Source: Flavobacteriales bacterium UBA5869 | GTDB lineage: Bacteria > Bacteroidota > Bacteroidia > Flavobacteriales_D > Crocinitomicaceae | DNA length: 6,039 nt | NCBI GenBank assembly: GCA_002432565.1 | Contig: DJFP01000123.1 | Span: forward strand, 329-6,367 | Direction: 5' to 3' | Part shown: in pieces, positions 4,576-6,039 of the stretch | How positions within the stretch are numbered: position 1 is the first letter of the stretch | Layout: every line of letters begins with the position of its first letter | The notes under the pieces: generated by a model | Seen by the model: the letters and a program-made list of their open reading frames with translations, nothing else | The model's database searches: none | What the model was told of the DNA's origin: nothing | Position numbers and translations under genes: made by a program

Positions 4576-6039
4576 TTATTCTACTACTAACTTAATCACG
4601 CTTGTCTTATCATCGCTTTGAACATGCAGGAAGTAAACTCCCGGTGTCAAATCGCTAACAGATACCGTTGTTTTAGCTGTAAAGCTATCGATTGTTCTGA
4701 TCAAAGCTCCTGCCATATTGTATACAGATCCTGCAGCCTGAGTTGCAGCCGGTAATTCAACTACAACGTAGTCGTTAGCCGGGTTCGGGTATACATTCAA
4801 ACCTTCAATCGTGTTTGTTGCAACATCAGCAGTACTTGTAACTACAACCGTTGCAATCACTGTTTCCGTTCCACACTCATTCGTCAAAGTCACAGATACC
4901 ATTTTAGGACCCGTAGTTGTAAACTCATGAGTCACAGTTCCCGGTGCGTTTGCAAGCGTTGTACCATCACCGAAATCCCATGAATACTGGTCTGCGTTTT
5001 GCGGATTCAGGACTGTAAACGTATAAGTCGGCATATTATTTTGCACATAGATTGAAGAAGCTGTAGGAGCGTCCATTACTGAAACGTTAATAGAACCAAT
5101 ACCCACACATCCGTTAGGAGCCGTTACATTTACAACGTAAGGACCTGCCTGAGTTACCACACGTGTTTGAGTTGTCAATTGAGAACCACTCCACACATAA
5201 GATGCTCCGGGGTTTCCTGCATCCAAAGTTAATGATTCACCCTCACAGATTGTTGTATCGTTTCCTAAAAGAACCGATGGGTTAGTGTTTACTACCTCAA
5301 CTGTCTCGATTTTCTTCGCGCAAGAAGTAGAACCGTTGCTGCTGATCCAGATATCGTAAGTTCCAGGCTGAACGTTTGTAAACGTACTTACAGTACCCCA
5401 TACCGGAGTTGCATTTTCAGCAACAAATGCGTATTCCTGGTACAATGCTTTCATGTGGATATCAGAAACCGCCTGTCTCATTGCATCACCTCCGGTAGCA
5501 GCACTGAATGCATGCTTCCATCCGGTTGTTGTTGCATCAATATAAGCAGCAGGCATTTGAATATTGCTGAAGATTGTTTCTCCGTCAATAGTTAAACTTG
5601 CCTTTCCTGCAGGACTGATCGTTAACACAACCTGTACATCTGTTTTCAATTTCCAGGAATTCACATTTGGAGTGTAGAACAAAGTAGTTCCAGCTGTCGG
5701 TGTAACCGATGTTCCACTTACCCCACCTGTATTTCCGTAAACCAGGTAAATTCCAACTTCATTAGGACTATTACCTGCTGCATCAAATACCAGTCTCAAT
5801 TTAGATCCGCTACCATTTTGGTTCGCATTTGCCGCTAAATCATCTCCAAAAGAGTAAGTGATTCCATCGGCACCACCCGTACCCCATGTATTGATCGGTT
5901 GATCGGCAGTCATTTTAAACGAAACAGACATCGCATTATTAATTCCCGTATGGAAGTTCGGATCGTCAATCACGATGGAAGCTGATCCGATACCTGTTGC
6001 TGATGGAGTGATAACTCCTCTTCCACCTACAATTGCAGC
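4576..6039 (-). CDS. secreted multidomain protein with T9SS C-terminal sorting domain (5' end outside window)
   Basis: The frame is open to the window edge, so this is the C-terminal 487 residues of a longer protein. A GTG at 5973 is not a credible start because the domain sequence continues upstream of it (a further 22 residues). Visible order: residues 1 to about 200, a beta-sandwich resembling L-type lectin/LamG domains, with ITYSFGDD, LRLVFDAAGN and GWKHAFSAATGGDAMRQAVSDI. Then an Ig-like segment with LGNDTTICEGESLTLDAG, YVWSG and NGC (about 256-322), a PKD domain with YSWDFGDGT and THEF (about 323-400), and the type IX secretion type A sorting domain with LNVYPNPANDYV, YNMAGALIRT and LTPGVYFLHVQ (about 412-487). 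The sorting domain sends proteins through the outer membrane for surface attachment or release. A signal peptide should lie outside the window. Glycan binding or adhesion is inference. A strong terminator follows at 4464-4502. Confidence 0.93.
   Translation of the reverse strand, partial: AAIVGGRGVITPSATGIGSASIVIDDPNFHTGINNAMSVSFKMTADQPINTWGTGGADGITYSFGDDLAANANQNGSGSKLRLVFDAAGNSPNEVGIYLVYGNTGGVSGTSVTPTAGTTLFYTPNVNSWKLKTDVQVVLTISPAGKASLTIDGETIFSNIQMPAAYIDATTTGWKHAFSAATGGDAMRQAVSDIHMKALYQEYAFVAENATPVWGTVSTFTNVQPGTYDIWISSNGSTSCAKKIETVEVVNTNPSVLLGNDTTICEGESLTLDAGNPGASYVWSGSQLTTQTRVVTQAGPYVVNVTAPNGCVGIGSINVSVMDAPTASSIYVQNNMPTYTFTVLNPQNADQYSWDFGDGTTLANAPGTVTHEFTTTGPKMVSVTLTNECGTETVIATVVVTSTADVATNTIEGLNVYPNPANDYVVVELPAATQAAGSVYNMAGALIRTIDSFTAKTTVSVSDLTPGVYFLHVQSDDKTSVIKLVVE

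Noticed and set aside
5971..5973. GTG as the start of the T9SS protein
   Set aside because: The frame stays open to 6039 with sequence of the same character, and a secreted protein would need a signal peptide, which is not present there. The gene is partial.

Overview
The window looks like a piece of a Bacteroidota chromosome, most likely Flavobacteriales. The evidence is a type IX secretion C-terminal sorting domain at the right edge, the absence of clear Shine-Dalgarno sites, one promoter candidate of the Bacteroidota type (TTTG, about 20 nt, TAnnTTTG-like) and AT-rich intergenic regions. Placement near Fluviicola/Crocinitomicaceae is only an impression. Four of the five genes are on the minus strand; the exception is a small plus-strand gene inside an inverted-repeat cassette.

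Layout, left to right. Positions 46-105 hold an 8-bp tandem repeat (TGTTCAAA-type unit, 7.5 copies), followed by two lone copies of the unit in opposite orientation. Positions 159-1703 (-) encode a polytopic membrane protein with about 12 predicted helices fused to a C-terminal YceI-like domain; a candidate promoter lies at 1779-1810. Positions 1871-2415 are a compact cassette: two arms of about 40 bp in inverted orientation enclose a GxxExxY-family gene (PD-(D/E)XK nuclease-like fold) at 1978-2331 (+). That gene stops at a TAA, yet the same frame continues past it with a family-like tail (YKRVILSER) to a second stop, so it appears to have recently lost its C-terminus by a point mutation. Positions 2456-3199 (-) encode a CpsB/YwqE-type PHP phosphatase and 3202-4260 (-) encode dTDP-glucose 4,6-dehydratase (RmlB/RfbB). 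These two are separated by 2 bp and form a surface-polysaccharide operon read right to left. Positions 4261-4473 are a leader/intergenic region with a 7-bp hairpin. A strong rho-independent terminator at 4464-4502 closes the next minus-strand gene, a large secreted protein (4576 to beyond 6039) with a lectin-like domain, an Ig-like domain, a PKD domain and a T9SS sorting domain.

How the genes relate: rmlB makes the dTDP-4-keto-6-deoxyglucose precursor of deoxysugars such as rhamnose, and CpsB-type phosphatases control export and polymerisation of capsule or exopolysaccharide, so that pair belongs to an envelope glycan locus continuing outside the window or dispersed. The T9SS protein is a separate transcription unit. 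The most interesting part is the inverted-repeat GxxExxY cassette lying between the polysaccharide operon and the YceI fusion gene. It has the look of a minimal, possibly mobile, single-gene unit of a poorly characterised nuclease-like family.
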